From NCBI RefSeq assembly GCF_018223745.1, contig NZ_CP073653.1:2012001-2076000 (forward strand): DNA of 64,000 bases, given 5' to 3'. The stretch is from Clostridium beijerinckii. GTDB lineage: Bacteria; Bacillota; Clostridia; Clostridiales; Clostridiaceae. The translations under genes and the position numbers were made by a program. The notes beneath the pieces were generated by a model. It had not been told where the DNA came from. It did no database searches and saw only the letters and a list, made by a program, of their open reading frames with translations. Positions within the stretch are counted from its first letter, which is position 1. Each line of letters starts with the position of its first letter. Below are positions 52,957-62,775 of this stretch, in pieces.

Positions 52957-54693
52957 ATGAAAAAAAATATATTGATGGAAAGAATTTTTCATGATATTAA
53001 TTATGATAATTATGTTGTACAGTATCAAGGAGATATTGAAGCTGAGATTTCTAAAATACCAGATTACTATGTTACAGTAATCAATGATAGATATGCCGTT
53101 GTATCTGTTAAAAAAGATGTTGAAATCAATATGGGAAATGAACCATATATTTCATCAATTGTATATGTTATTCCTGCAGAATTTTATACTTTACAAGATA
53201 TTTCACCAGTAGATGCGTCTCAAGCTAGCTTTTTACAAACCGGATCTCAATTGAACTTAACAGGAAAAGGTGTAAATGTAGCAATTATCGATTCGGGTAT
53301 TGATTATCTTAGCGAAGAGTTTATGGATGCTAATGGGGAAACAAGAATTGAAAATATTTGGGATCAAACATTGATAAGTAATGCCGAAAACGGTTCGGAA
53401 TCTGTACCGTTTGGGGTATTATTTGATAGAAATAAAATAAATGATGCTATAAGAGCAAGTAGGGAGGGAGGATCTCCAGATGATATAGTTCCAAGCAGAG
53501 ATGAAATTGGACATGGGACGAATATGGCTGGAATAATTGGAGCTAGTGGAAAGAATCCGAATTTAAGGGGTGTTGCACCAGACTGTAATTTTGTAGTAGT
53601 AAAACTTATAAGAGATTTTTCATATGAGGTCCAGTTTCCAGACGTAATAGTTCCTGTGTTTAATATAACTGCTATTTTTGCAGCATTGCAATATGTGTAT
53701 GAATATGCTTTAACGACCAACAAACCAATGGTTATATATTTTCCTCTTGGAAGTAGTTTGGGAAATCATAAGGGAGAAGGTATACTGGAAGACTTTATAG
53801 ATGCAATATCAAGCAATGGAGGAATAGCGGTAGTTACTGGTACTGGAAATCAGAGGAATGCTGGCGGCCACACATCTGGTTCAGTAACTCAGATTGTTGG
53901 AGCGCAATCACCTGGTGCTGGGGTTGCGGAGTTAGAAGCGTCACCTGAACAAAAAAATATATGGGTGCAAATATGGGCTGATTTGCCTAACATAATGACG
54001 GTTGAAATAGTTTCACCATCAGGGGAAAGTTCTGGGATATTGAGTTTAATAATTAATTACACCATAAATCATACTTTTATTTTTGAGAAGACCTCAATTA
54101 GAGTTAATTTTTATTTTCCAGAAGAAGTAACTGGAGATGAGTTGATAAGGATAAGATTTTATAATTTGCAGCCTGGTATATGGAGAATCAGAATACTGGC
54201 GAATTATATTTCTAATGGAAGATTTAATGCTTGGATACCACAAAAGGGGCTAACAGTTGGAGATACAAGATTTAGTTTTTCAGATCCATTTGGAACTATA
54301 ACAAATCCAGGAAACTCAATATACGCTATAACTGTAGCGGCATATAATCAAAATAATAACAATATTGTTGATTTTTCTGGTATGGCCTTTTTGGAATCCT
54401 ACACTGATAGAATAGATGTTGCAGCAGGTGGAATAAATGCACTAACGGTTGCCCCGAATAACACAACGGCAGTAGTAAGCGGAACTAGTGTATCAGCGGC
54501 TGTCGTATCTGGAGTTTGTGCTATGCTATTTCAATGGGGGATTGTAAATGGAAATGAACCTAATATGTATGCACAAACTATTAAAGCATATCTTGCAAAA
54601 GGAGCAATGGCGAGAAGTGGAGATGTTACTCCAAATCCATATTGGGGTTATGGCATATTGAATGTACCAAGGATTTTTGAAAATATGACATAG
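52957..54693 (+). CDS. Subtilisin-like serine protease (S8), Csp-like
   Basis: 578 residues, no signal peptide. A prodomain of about 90 residues precedes the S8 catalytic domain with Asp in VAIIDSGIDYL, His in DEIGHGTNMAGI and Ser in VSGTSVSAAVVSG; all three catalytic residues are present. A long beta-rich insertion (about 300-450, IWVQIWADLPNIMTVEIVSP) separates His from Ser, as in the Csp germination proteases of Clostridium that activate SleC. No sleC or second csp gene is in the window, so a germination role is only an inference. A terminator follows. Confidence 0.88.
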   Translation: MKKNILMERIFHDINYDNYVVQYQGDIEAEISKIPDYYVTVINDRYAVVSVKKDVEINMGNEPYISSIVYVIPAEFYTLQDISPVDASQASFLQTGSQLNLTGKGVNVAIIDSGIDYLSEEFMDANGETRIENIWDQTLISNAENGSESVPFGVLFDRNKINDAIRASREGGSPDDIVPSRDEIGHGTNMAGIIGASGKNPNLRGVAPDCNFVVVKLIRDFSYEVQFPDVIVPVFNITAIFAALQYVYEYALTTNKPMVIYFPLGSSLGNHKGEGILEDFIDAISSNGGIAVVTGTGNQRNAGGHTSGSVTQIVGAQSPGAGVAELEASPEQKNIWVQIWADLPNIMTVEIVSPSGESSGILSLIINYTINHTFIFEKTSIRVNFYFPEEVTGDELIRIRFYNLQPGIWRIRILANYISNGRFNAWIPQKGLTVGDTRFSFSDPFGTITNPGNSIYAITVAAYNQNNNNIVDFSGMAFLESYTDRIDVAAGGINALTVAPNNTTAVVSGTSVSAAVVSGVCAMLFQWGIVNGNEPNMYAQTIKAYLAKGAMARSGDVTPNPYWGYGILNVPRIFENMT

Positions 54694-54733
54694 AGAAAGA
54701 GTAATTAAAGCAATATTTTAATTATCTTTTTAT

Positions 54734-54770
54734 AGACTTATTCTTAATTGAGTAAGTCTTTTATTTTATT
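54734..54770 (+). terminator. Terminator of the subtilase gene
   Basis: AGACTTATTC (54734-54743) pairs with GAGTAAGTCT (54750-54759), one G-U pair, then TTTATTTTATT. Confidence 0.85.
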
Positions 54771-54912
54771 AAAGAAAAATATTGTTATTCTTTAGTAGAT
54801 TAGTGGCAATTTATATAAGAAAAGCTAACAATATGTATAAATAAGTATTAAATGTAATCGATTAATGTTATAATTAGTTAAGGAATAATGTCAAGTTAAG
54901 GAGATGAGGAAT

Positions 54913-56919
54913 ATGAATAGGACTTATGTTGGAAAATATTTAGATGAATGTTTAAATAATGCTTCAAAAGAATTAAATGTTGCAGAGGAAGACCTAAACT
55001 ATAAAATAATTAAGGACAATCATTCATTTATCAATAAAAAAGTTGAAATAGAAGTTATGGATGTTGATTTATATTCCTCAAGTTCTAATAATCATCTAAA
55101 TTATACGGAAGATTTCACGAAAGATGTTGCTAAGAAAAGAGTTGTAATTAATGAGGATAATGTAATTAATAATGATGAAAATGGAGTTAAAGTAGAAAAT
55201 GGTGATGTAGTAGTAATAGAAGGTTTAAGCAAAGTATATAAAGAACAGATAACAATTAGGCCTTGTGAGAAAATCAAACTTTTTATTAATGGAGAACTAT
55301 GTAGTGAAAAAGGACCATATGAAATAAATCAATCTGATAAGATAGATTATATAGGGGAGAAAATAGAACAAGTAAAGAAAATATCAGTGAATATTTCAGT
55401 GGATAAAATGGAAGGATATATAAAGGTAGAATATAAACCAGCATACGTATATAAACTTAGGGATAAGCCAATGGCTAAAGATTTGATTCTTAAGGCGATG
55501 AAGGTAGAGGAAGATTATCCTAAAAAATATACATTAACAGAAATAAAGGAAATATTAAGGCAAAACAAGATAACTGATGGAATAATATATAAAAATCTTA
55601 TAGAAGCATGCGCATTAGGAAATGGAGAAGAGAAGTTAATAGCTGAAGGTATTAGTGCTATTGATGACACGCCAAATGAAATTAAAGTGTTATTTGATAT
55701 TGGAGAAAAGAGGATAGTGAATGAAAACTCAAATGAAAAGATAGATTATAGGAATGTATATTCTATATCTAGTATAACTGAAGGACAAGTTCTGGCAGAA
55801 ATAATTCCAGGTAAAAATGGGCAAGATGGTAAAAATATATGTGGTGAAGTATTAAAGAAAAAGACTGTGAAAAGTAGACCTATAAAAATAGGCGATGGAT
55901 GTAAAGTTGAAGGAAATAGTATAATTGCCACTAAAACTGGCAGGCCATCATCTAAAAATGGAATTTTGAGTGTAAATAGTTTATATAATATTCAAGATGT
56001 AGATATAAAATCCGGGAATATATTTTTTGTTGGAGACGTTTATATTAAAGGTAATGTTAAAGAGGGAATGAAAGTTAAATCGGGAAATTCTTTAACTATC
56101 GAAAAAAATGTTGACATATCTACCATAGTGGCAGGAGGAGAAATTAATATTAAAGGAAGCGTGATTAAATCAACTGTTCTTACTGGACAAGTAGATATGG
56201 AAAAGAAAATGTATTTGGAAAAGTTAAATGAATATAAAGATATCATATCAAAACTTATAAGTGCGGTTGAAAAGTTAAATGAGTCTAGCAATAACTCTAA
56301 AAAAATTTCTGAATTGGTTAAAATTCTTATAGAAAACAGGTATAAATCTATACCTAAATTGTCTTTAAATATAATAACTCATAGTATTTGTGAAGATAGT
56401 GATAATAATGATTTAGTAAGTTTTATAAGAAGTAAAATGATGGGATTAAACTTATCAAAAATAGAATCAATAGAGGATTTAAGAAATCTTGAAGAGTTAA
56501 TAACCAATGAAATAGAACTGTTAGAAGATAATATGATAATTCCAGCAGACATATATATAGGCTATTGTCAGGATTCTTTAATAAAATCTACAGGAAATAT
56601 TATTATAAAAGATAAAGGACAATATGTTTCTAATTTAACAGCACTAAATGATATTATTTTTTTACGTGATGATTCAGTAGCCAGAGGGGGCGTTATATCA
56701 GCAAGAGGAAATATTAAACTTGGAATAGTTGGGAGTCCTTCGGGGGTAACAACCAAATTGGAAGTGTTGCAAGGAGGAATTATAACTGCAAAAATTGCAT
56801 ATAGCAATACAGTTTTTTGCTTTGGAGAAAGATTAAAAACATTAGATGTCTCAAGTAAAGATATTAAGGCATATGTCAATAAAGAAGGAGAAATAATAAT
56901 TGAGAAGTTTGTACTGTAA
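54913..56919 (+). CDS. DUF342 / FapA family protein
   Basis: 668 residues from ATG 54913, 9 nt after AAGGAG; the ATG at 54904 touches the ribosome site. The first ~180 residues are a poorly conserved charged region. Residues about 190-440 hold a FapA N-terminal module (YRNVYSISSITEGQVLAEII) and a right-handed beta-helix (GNIFFVGDVYIKGNVKEGMK, GEINIKGSVIKSTVLTGQ). A coiled segment follows at about 440-560, then a second beta-helix part (STGNIIIKDKGQYVSNLTAL). Such proteins are polymer-forming or flagellum/cell-pole related; the exact job is unknown. No flagellar gene lies nearby. Confidence 0.82.
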   Translation: MNRTYVGKYLDECLNNASKELNVAEEDLNYKIIKDNHSFINKKVEIEVMDVDLYSSSSNNHLNYTEDFTKDVAKKRVVINEDNVINNDENGVKVENGDVVVIEGLSKVYKEQITIRPCEKIKLFINGELCSEKGPYEINQSDKIDYIGEKIEQVKKISVNISVDKMEGYIKVEYKPAYVYKLRDKPMAKDLILKAMKVEEDYPKKYTLTEIKEILRQNKITDGIIYKNLIEACALGNGEEKLIAEGISAIDDTPNEIKVLFDIGEKRIVNENSNEKIDYRNVYSISSITEGQVLAEIIPGKNGQDGKNICGEVLKKKTVKSRPIKIGDGCKVEGNSIIATKTGRPSSKNGILSVNSLYNIQDVDIKSGNIFFVGDVYIKGNVKEGMKVKSGNSLTIEKNVDISTIVAGGEINIKGSVIKSTVLTGQVDMEKKMYLEKLNEYKDIISKLISAVEKLNESSNNSKKISELVKILIENRYKSIPKLSLNIITHSICEDSDNNDLVSFIRSKMMGLNLSKIESIEDLRNLEELITNEIELLEDNMIIPADIYIGYCQDSLIKSTGNIIIKDKGQYVSNLTALNDIIFLRDDSVARGGVISARGNIKLGIVGSPSGVTTKLEVLQGGIITAKIAYSNTVFCFGERLKTLDVSSKDIKAYVNKEGEIIIEKFVL

Positions 56920-57052
56920 AGAATTATAGATTTTCTCATGTGTGTTGATAGGATTTCAAATTTTTACTTTGATTATTTAGGTGAACATTTATTCAATTAA
57001 AACATACTATAATATAAAATGAATTTTGTTCTCTAAAGTTTGGAGGAAAAAT

Positions 57053-57673
57053 ATGAGATATGAAAAAATTGAATTAACGTATTCGTATAATTCACTAGAA
57101 CCATACATTGATGAAGAAACTGTAAAAATACACTATACTAAACATCTTCAAGGATATGTTGATAAACTAAATAATGTGCTTAAGGGATATGAGAAATTTA
57201 CAGATGGAAAAACCTTAGAGCAAATACTTTCAAATCCAAATAAAATACCTAAAAAAATTTATCGCGATGTTATAAATCAAGGTGGAGGTGTATTAAATCA
57301 CAATTTATATTTTTCAATTCTTTTCCCTTATCCTAAAAAGGAACCTGAAGGGAAACTACTTAACGAAATAGTTAGTACTTTTGGTTCACTAGAAATGTTA
57401 AAGAAGCTTGTTAGCGAAACTGCAATAAATAAATTTGGATCAGGCTATGGCTGGCTAGTTAAAGATAAACGTGGTAAGCTGAAAGTTGCAAATAGTTCAA
57501 ATCAGGATACACCTCTAAGTTTTGGATTTACTCCAATACTAACAATAGATGTTTGGGAGCACTCGTATTATCTGAAATATAAAAATTTACGTGGAGATTA
57601 CGTTAAAAACATATGGAATTTAATTGACTGGGCGCGAGTTGAGGAATTGTATAAGAATGACAATTTGGTTTGA
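57053..57673 (+). CDS. Fe/Mn superoxide dismutase
   Basis: 206 residues from ATG 57053 after TTGGAGGAA. It dismutates superoxide to peroxide and oxygen. Metal ligands are His in VKIHYTKHLQGYVDKLN, His in GGGVLNHNLYF, and Asp and His in the family signature DVWEHSYYLKYKNLRGDYV. It has GSGYGWLV and TPILTIDVWEH as usual. Fe versus Mn use cannot be decided safely by eye. A single gene with its own terminator. Confidence 0.93.
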   Translation: MRYEKIELTYSYNSLEPYIDEETVKIHYTKHLQGYVDKLNNVLKGYEKFTDGKTLEQILSNPNKIPKKIYRDVINQGGGVLNHNLYFSILFPYPKKEPEGKLLNEIVSTFGSLEMLKKLVSETAINKFGSGYGWLVKDKRGKLKVANSSNQDTPLSFGFTPILTIDVWEHSYYLKYKNLRGDYVKNIWNLIDWARVEELYKNDNLV

Positions 57674-57693
57674 TTTTAATTTCCGTCAATAAA

Positions 57694-57726
57694 GAGAGCT
57701 TTACTTTAGTTAAAGTTCTCTTTTAT
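57694..57726 (+). terminator. Terminator of the superoxide dismutase gene
   Basis: GAGAGCTTTA (57694-57703) pairs with TAAAGTTCTC (57711-57720), one G-U pair, followed by TTTTAT. Confidence 0.85.
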
Positions 57727-57749
57727 ATATGTACTAAAATAAAATCAAG

Positions 57750-57778
57750 ATTGTGTATAGTAAATTATTATACACAAT
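57750..57778. promoter_or_regulatory. Operator-like inverted repeat before the pentapeptide gene
   Basis: ATTGTGTATA (57750-57759), 9-nt spacer, TATACACAAT (57769-57778), perfect arms. It lies 64 bp upstream of the pentapeptide-repeat gene, in the position of a promoter operator. Confidence 0.5.
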
Positions 57779-57841
57779 TCATAAAATAAGAATTATAATA
57801 AAGGAAAATTTAAAATTAATTTTGGGGTAAGGAGAATGCAT

Positions 57842-58486
57842 ATGGCGGAATTAAAAAAAATATCAGGACCAAGATTAAAGAGTATATTAGAAGAAAATAT
57901 AAACATTAAAGAGAAACTCATAAATGAAAAATATTTAACAAATACTTTAGTTAGGAATAGTTGTCTAGAATATATGAATGAAGAAAGGGTAGAGATTAGT
58001 GCATGCAAGTTTGAAAATGTTGTGTTTAGGGAGTGTTGTTTAAGAAATGTAGACTTAGTAGATATAATATTTGAAAATTGTGATTTATCAAATATTGATT
58101 TTTCAAATGGAAGTATACATAGAGTAGAATTTAATAATTGCAAGCTTTTAGGATCTGATTTTAGTGATAGTAGTATACAAGAGGTTCTTTTTAAAGATAC
58201 AGTTAGCAGATACTCAAACTTTGGATATTCAAAGGTCAAGAATGTAAAATTTCAGGAATGTGATATGCAAAGTAGTATGTTTTTGGAATGTAGCTTTACG
58301 TATGTTGCATTTAATGGATGTGATTTAGCTAACTCTGAGTTTACTAATACTCCTCTTAAAAAAGTAGATTTTAGAGAAAATAACATTTCGGACATATCGT
58401 TAACTGGAAAAGAGCTAAAAGATGCTATTGTATCTCCTATGCAGGCAGTTGAGCTAGCAAGATTTCTTGGTGTAATAGTTAAATAA
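57842..58486 (+). CDS. Pentapeptide-repeat protein
   Basis: 214 residues from ATG 57842, 7 nt after AAGGAG; another ATG 6 nt earlier is possible. Residues about 50-170 hold imperfect A(D/N)LXX-type five-residue repeats (CDLSNIDFSNGS, CKLLGSDFSDSS, CDLANSEFTNTPLKKVDFRE), which would fold as a four-sided beta-helix. Some relatives (Qnr, McbG) mimic DNA and bind gyrase. Nothing here shows that this protein does so; its function is unknown. Confidence 0.88.
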   Translation: MAELKKISGPRLKSILEENINIKEKLINEKYLTNTLVRNSCLEYMNEERVEISACKFENVVFRECCLRNVDLVDIIFENCDLSNIDFSNGSIHRVEFNNCKLLGSDFSDSSIQEVLFKDTVSRYSNFGYSKVKNVKFQECDMQSSMFLECSFTYVAFNGCDLANSEFTNTPLKKVDFRENNISDISLTGKELKDAIVSPMQAVELARFLGVIVK

Positions 58487-58657
58487 GCATTATTCCCGTT
58501 AAAGTAAAATTGTCTATAGGTGATTTATTTTTCGATTTTAAAGATTAGATTTTTTAAAAGTTAGGGTATTAGTTTCGAAATGTTTTGGAAATATTGATAA
58601 ACGTATAGAGAGTGATATAATGATTTTAATGTAAAATTAATTTAGGAGGAACAATAA

Positions 58658-59509
58658 GTGGAAAAAATAGCATTAATTACTGATAGTGCATCGGATATAA
58701 GCATAGAGTTATTAGAAGCAAACCAAATAAGGCTTTTGCCATTTAAAATTATATATTCGGATAAGGAATACGAGGATAGAATTGATATAACTCCCCAATT
58801 TATGTATGAAAGATTAAAAACAGAAATTCCTAAAACATCGTTACCGAGTATTGAAAAAATAACAAGCGTTCTGAAAGATGTTGTTAGTGAGGGATTTACG
58901 CATGCAATAATAATAACTATTTCATCTGCATTTTCAGGAACATATAATGCAGTAAGACTAATTTGTGAGGAGTTCAAGGAGCTGAAAACTTTTGTTTTTG
59001 ATTCTAGAACATTAACAATGGCAGAAGGCGCAATGGTTTTGGAAACTTCAAGGTTAATTAGAGAAGGTAAAACATTTAATGAAATAATTGAAATTCTACC
59101 TACATACAGAGAGAAGATAGATTTATTTTTTACAATAGATACTTTAGAATATCTTCAAAAAGGAGGAAGGATTGGCAAAGTGGCAGGAACAATAGGAGAG
59201 TTTTTGAATCTTAAGCCAATAATAACTGTAGCAGAAGATGGAACATATAGAACTGCAGCTAAAGTTAGAGGTTCAAAGCAAGCTGTATCTAAATTAACCA
59301 GTATATTTAAAATGTATTTAGAAAAAGGTAAATATAAAGCCTGGATTTTAGATGGAAATGGTTTTGATAAGGTACAAAACCTATACTGTTTGATAAAAGA
59401 TTTACCCAATGTAGTTGAGTGTACAATAGCTGGAACAATTGGTCCAGCGCTTGGGGTAAATACAGGACCAGGACTTGTAGGACTCGCAATTGAGAGAATA
59501 GATGAATAA
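58658..59509 (+). CDS. DegV family fatty-acid-binding protein
   Basis: 283 residues, start GTG after TTAGGAGGA. DegV/FakB-type lipid-binding fold that presents fatty acids to a FakA kinase. Signatures are ALITDSASDIS, TSLPSIEKITSVLKDVV, ITISSAFSGTYNAVRL, FDSRTLTMAEG, EYLQKGGRIGKVAGTIGEFL and the C-terminal GPALGVNTGPG. No fakA is adjacent, which is common because DegV genes are often scattered. Confidence 0.93.
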   Translation: MEKIALITDSASDISIELLEANQIRLLPFKIIYSDKEYEDRIDITPQFMYERLKTEIPKTSLPSIEKITSVLKDVVSEGFTHAIIITISSAFSGTYNAVRLICEEFKELKTFVFDSRTLTMAEGAMVLETSRLIREGKTFNEIIEILPTYREKIDLFFTIDTLEYLQKGGRIGKVAGTIGEFLNLKPIITVAEDGTYRTAAKVRGSKQAVSKLTSIFKMYLEKGKYKAWILDGNGFDKVQNLYCLIKDLPNVVECTIAGTIGPALGVNTGPGLVGLAIERIDE

Positions 59510-59522
59510 GAGGTATTATAAA

Positions 59523-59582
59523 TAAACTTCTAGTAAGTTAAGTGAAATTAAATTTCTAACTTACTAGAAGTTTAATTTTTTG
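59523..59582 (+). terminator. Terminator of the degV gene
   Basis: A perfect 18-bp stem: TAAACTTCTAGTAAGTTA (59523-59540) with its complement (59557-59574), followed by ATTTTTTG. Confidence 0.92.
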
Positions 59583-59653
59583 TACATAAATATTTTTTAG
59601 TATATAGGAAAAACTAATTTTTATAAAAATAAAGAAAAACAGGAGGAATTAAA

Positions 59654-60520
59654 ATGAATTTTCCAACATCTTTTCCAAAACAAGAACAAAAAGAACAACC
59701 AGGACTGGAGTATGAAATGAATCCAGCTCCAATATATGATGATCCAAGTTATAATAAAAAAGGAGATATATTAAAGGACAAGATTGCAGTAATTACTGGA
59801 GGCGATAGTGGAATCGGAAAGGCTGTTGCTATAGCATATGCAAATCAAGGTGCTGACATAGTGATTGCTTATTATAATGAAAATAAAGATGCAGAAGAAA
59901 CAAAAAAAATAATGGATAATATAGGGAGAAGATGTACCTTAATTAAAGGTGATATAAGTGATCCTAATTTTTGTAATAATGTTTTAGAAAAAACTATTAA
60001 AGAATATGGAAAAATAGATATATTAGTTAATAATGCAGCAGTTCAATATGAAAGTGCAGATTTCAAGCAAATAAGTGACGAGCAATTTGATAAGACATTT
60101 AAGACAAACGTATATGGAACATTTTATATGACAAGGGCAGCATTAAATCATTTAAAAGCAGGTGGATGCATAATAAATACTGCTTCAATAACTGCATATA
60201 AGGGAAATGAAACATTAATTGATTATTCAATGACTAAAGGTGCTATAGTTACATTAACAAGATCTTTATCTACTGCATTAGCAAAAGGAAAAACTAATAT
60301 AAGAGTAAATGCTGTTGCACCTGGGCCAATCTGGACACCATTAATTCCAGCAAGCTTTGATGAAAAAAAGGTTGAGAAATTTGGATCGGATACACCATTG
60401 GGAAGAGCAGGACAGCCAGTAGAGTGTGCTGGAGCATACGTATTTCTAGCTTCACAATGTGCTTCATATATCACAGGGCAAGTAATCCATGTTAATGGTG
60501 GAGAAATAGTAAATGCGTAG
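59654..60520 (+). CDS. SDR-family oxidoreductase (YhdF/YghA-like)
   Basis: 288 residues. The N-terminal ~40 residues (PTSFPKQEQKEQPG, MNPAPIYDDPSY) are the extension seen in general-stress SDR proteins. The NAD(P) site is ITGGDSGIGKAVA, then NNAAVQYE, the catalytic Ser in NTASITAY and YSMTKGA (Tyr and Lys). C-terminal GAYVFLASQCASYITGQVIH is typical. The substrate is unknown. AGGAGG precedes the ATG. Confidence 0.92.
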   Translation: MNFPTSFPKQEQKEQPGLEYEMNPAPIYDDPSYNKKGDILKDKIAVITGGDSGIGKAVAIAYANQGADIVIAYYNENKDAEETKKIMDNIGRRCTLIKGDISDPNFCNNVLEKTIKEYGKIDILVNNAAVQYESADFKQISDEQFDKTFKTNVYGTFYMTRAALNHLKAGGCIINTASITAYKGNETLIDYSMTKGAIVTLTRSLSTALAKGKTNIRVNAVAPGPIWTPLIPASFDEKKVEKFGSDTPLGRAGQPVECAGAYVFLASQCASYITGQVIHVNGGEIVNA

Positions 60521-60694
60521 ATAAACAAATATTTGTATAATGTTTTTGAAGAACAATTTTACATAAATTATATTAAGAAATTTATATGGGAAGCTTACTT
60601 TTAAAGCTGCGAAACTAGTAGTAAAATTTATTATATGATTTACATAGATTAAAATTATACTTTGTAACATCATAAAATGTTGATTAGAAAATCT

Positions 60695-60725
60695 AGAGTC
60701 AGGAATAAAATCTTGGCTCTTTTGA
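60695..60725 (+). terminator. Hairpin terminator in the SDR-arsR gap
   Basis: AGAGTCAGGA (60695-60704) pairs with TCTTGGCTCT (60711-60720), two G-U pairs, then TTTTGATTT. It lies about 175 nt after the SDR stop. The remainder of the gap up to 60920 holds no gene that I can support. Confidence 0.7.
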
Positions 60726-60920
60726 TTTAAGCGATATTTCTATAGAAAGTAAAATATATTAATGAGAAATGCTAAAAGAATAATACTAGCATTTATGTTT
60801 GCGGAAACCTTAGATTAAAATATACTATTTATCAACATAAGACAGTAGCTAGAGTTATGGCATCAAATAGATAGGTATATATGTGATGGCGGTTTAAAAG
60901 GCAAATTAAAATAAAAAATC

Positions 60921-60949
60921 TTGACTACACATAGATGAATATCTATACT
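60921..60949 (+). promoter_or_regulatory. Promoter of the arsR gene
   Basis: TTGACT (60921-60926), 17-bp spacer, TATACT (60944-60949), close to consensus. Confidence 0.8.
60931..60946. promoter_or_regulatory. ArsR-type operator inside the promoter
   Basis: ATAGAT-GAAT-ATCTAT, a perfect 6-bp-arm palindrome lying in the spacer and reaching the -10 box. A bound repressor would block its own promoter, as is usual for ArsR/SmtB proteins. Confidence 0.75.
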
Positions 60950-60996
60950 ATATACATAGATTAGTAAAATGGCTAATATTGAAAAAGGAGTTAAAT

Positions 60997-61320
60997 GTGT
61001 GTAAGAAATATGATAAGAATGGAAGAATTTTAAAGGCACTTTCAGATCCTAATAGGCTAAAAATAATAGACTTATTATCTTGTGGAGAAAAATGTGCGTG
61101 TGAGATATTAGAGAGCTTTGAATTTACACAACCTACTTTATCGCATCATATGAAGGTATTAATAGATTGTGGGTTGGTTAAAGCAAGAAAAGATGGAATT
61201 TGGAACTTGTACAAGTTAAACACAAGTAATTGTAACAGATTAGTGCTGTTTTTACTTAATCTAATTACAGAAAATGAGGATTGCGTACAAATTGATAAGA
61301 AAAATGAAGATTCTAATTAA
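60997..61320 (+). CDS. ArsR-family metalloregulator
   Basis: 107 residues from GTG 60997, 6 nt after AAGGAG; an in-frame TTG at 60979 overlaps the ribosome site. The winged HTH reads ALSDPNRLKIIDLL and FTQPTLSHHMKVL. The cysteines in SCGEKCACEIL match the alpha-3 As(III)/Sb(III) site of E. coli-type ArsR (ELCVCDL). The start region adds Cys2. It is followed by a MATE exporter rather than an arsB/acr3 gene, so the inducer may be a thiol-reactive metalloid or drug. Confidence 0.9.
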   Translation: MCKKYDKNGRILKALSDPNRLKIIDLLSCGEKCACEILESFEFTQPTLSHHMKVLIDCGLVKARKDGIWNLYKLNTSNCNRLVLFLLNLITENEDCVQIDKKNEDSN

Positions 61321-61416
61321 AAGTTAATATGAAAGTACGATTTTGTTAATCTTTATAATATACTAAATATAATGTACTTATTAAAAATAATAAAAATTTA
61401 TAAAAACGGAGATGAA

Positions 61417-62730
61417 ATGAGACAGATTGATTTAACTAAAGGAAAAACATTGAATGTTCTAACAACATTATCAGTACCAATAATGGGAAGTTCATTGCTA
61501 CAATTTACATATAATCTGGTTGATATGCTGTGGGTTGGCGGACTTGGAAGTAATGCTGTAGCGAGTGTTGGATCAGCGAGTTTTTTCGTAGGCCTTGGAT
61601 ATTCTATAAACTCATTAGTAGTTATAGGAACAGGAATAAAAGTCGCACATTCTATAGGTAAAAAAGAAGAGAATGAGGTAAAAGAGTATATTAATGCGGG
61701 CCTTTTAATTAATGCAGTAATGTCGTTTATTTTTGGGTCTATACTTATTATATTAGGAAGAGCACTTGTGAATTTTTTAAATATAAATAATATTGCAGTT
61801 GAAAAAGATGCATATGAATTTTTAATTTTCAGTGGACCTACAATAATTTTTGCATTTTTTAATCTTTTATATGCAAGGATACTGGGGAGCTTTGGAAATA
61901 ATAAATTAGCATTTAATATAAATGTTGTAGGAGTAGTTGCAAATATAATATTAGACCCGATTTTTATTTATGCTGTAAAACTAGGCGTTGAAGGAGCAGC
62001 AATTGCAACAATGATTGCTAATATTATAATGTTTTTGTTATATTTATTTAGATCATCGGGAACACTTAGGTATAATTTTAGTGTAAAAATTGATTATAAT
62101 AAGATAAAGGAAATAATAATTTTAGGATTTCCTATGGCTATACAAAGAATTCTATTTACTGTAATAAACATATTCCTTGCAAAAATAATAGCCATATTTG
62201 GATCAGATGCAATAGCTGCTCAAAAAATAGGACTTCAAATTGAATCTATTACATATATGGTTATTGGTGGTCTTCATGGTGCGATAGCTGCATTTACAGG
62301 TCAAAATTTTGGGGCTAAAAAATATAGAAGAATCAAAGAAGGGTATAACACTGCACTTAAGATAGGAATTGTATATTCTCTTCTTATGGCATTTATATTC
62401 ATGTTTTTTAGTACACCATTTGTTAAATTATTTGTTAAAGATCAGCAAACAATTGCAATAGCTAATATGTACTTACAAGTAGTAGCATTTTCTCAATTAT
62501 TTAGTACTACAGAAACTGTATCTAATGGATTATTTACAGGTATAGGAAAACCTAAAATATCTTCAATTATAAGCGTTGTATTTACAGCACTACGAATACC
62601 AATGGCCTTAGCTTTAATAAAACCATTTGGTTTAAATGGCATTTGGATAAGTATTTCTATATCGAGTATTCTAAAAGGAAGTGTAGCTTATATATTATAT
62701 ATAATTGAGGTGAAAAGAAAATATAAATAG
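61417..62730 (+). CDS. MATE-family efflux transporter
   Basis: 437 residues from ATG 61417 after CGGAG; earlier in-frame ATG codons add only a non-conserved stretch. Twelve membrane segments in two MatE halves. NorM/DinF-type features are LTTLSVPIMGSSLLQFTYNL, DMLWVGGLGSNAVASVG, ILDPIFIYAVKLGVEGAAIA and GLHGAIAAFTGQNFGAKKY. It exports cationic drugs or metabolites by Na+ or H+ exchange. It follows arsR by 96 bp with no terminator between, so it is probably controlled by it. Confidence 0.9.
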   Translation: MRQIDLTKGKTLNVLTTLSVPIMGSSLLQFTYNLVDMLWVGGLGSNAVASVGSASFFVGLGYSINSLVVIGTGIKVAHSIGKKEENEVKEYINAGLLINAVMSFIFGSILIILGRALVNFLNINNIAVEKDAYEFLIFSGPTIIFAFFNLLYARILGSFGNNKLAFNINVVGVVANIILDPIFIYAVKLGVEGAAIATMIANIIMFLLYLFRSSGTLRYNFSVKIDYNKIKEIIILGFPMAIQRILFTVINIFLAKIIAIFGSDAIAAQKIGLQIESITYMVIGGLHGAIAAFTGQNFGAKKYRRIKEGYNTALKIGIVYSLLMAFIFMFFSTPFVKLFVKDQQTIAIANMYLQVVAFSQLFSTTETVSNGLFTGIGKPKISSIISVVFTALRIPMALALIKPFGLNGIWISISISSILKGSVAYILYIIEVKRKYK

Positions 62731-62775
62731 GAATTAATAAAATATATAGATAAAATTTATATGGGGAGGCAGTCA

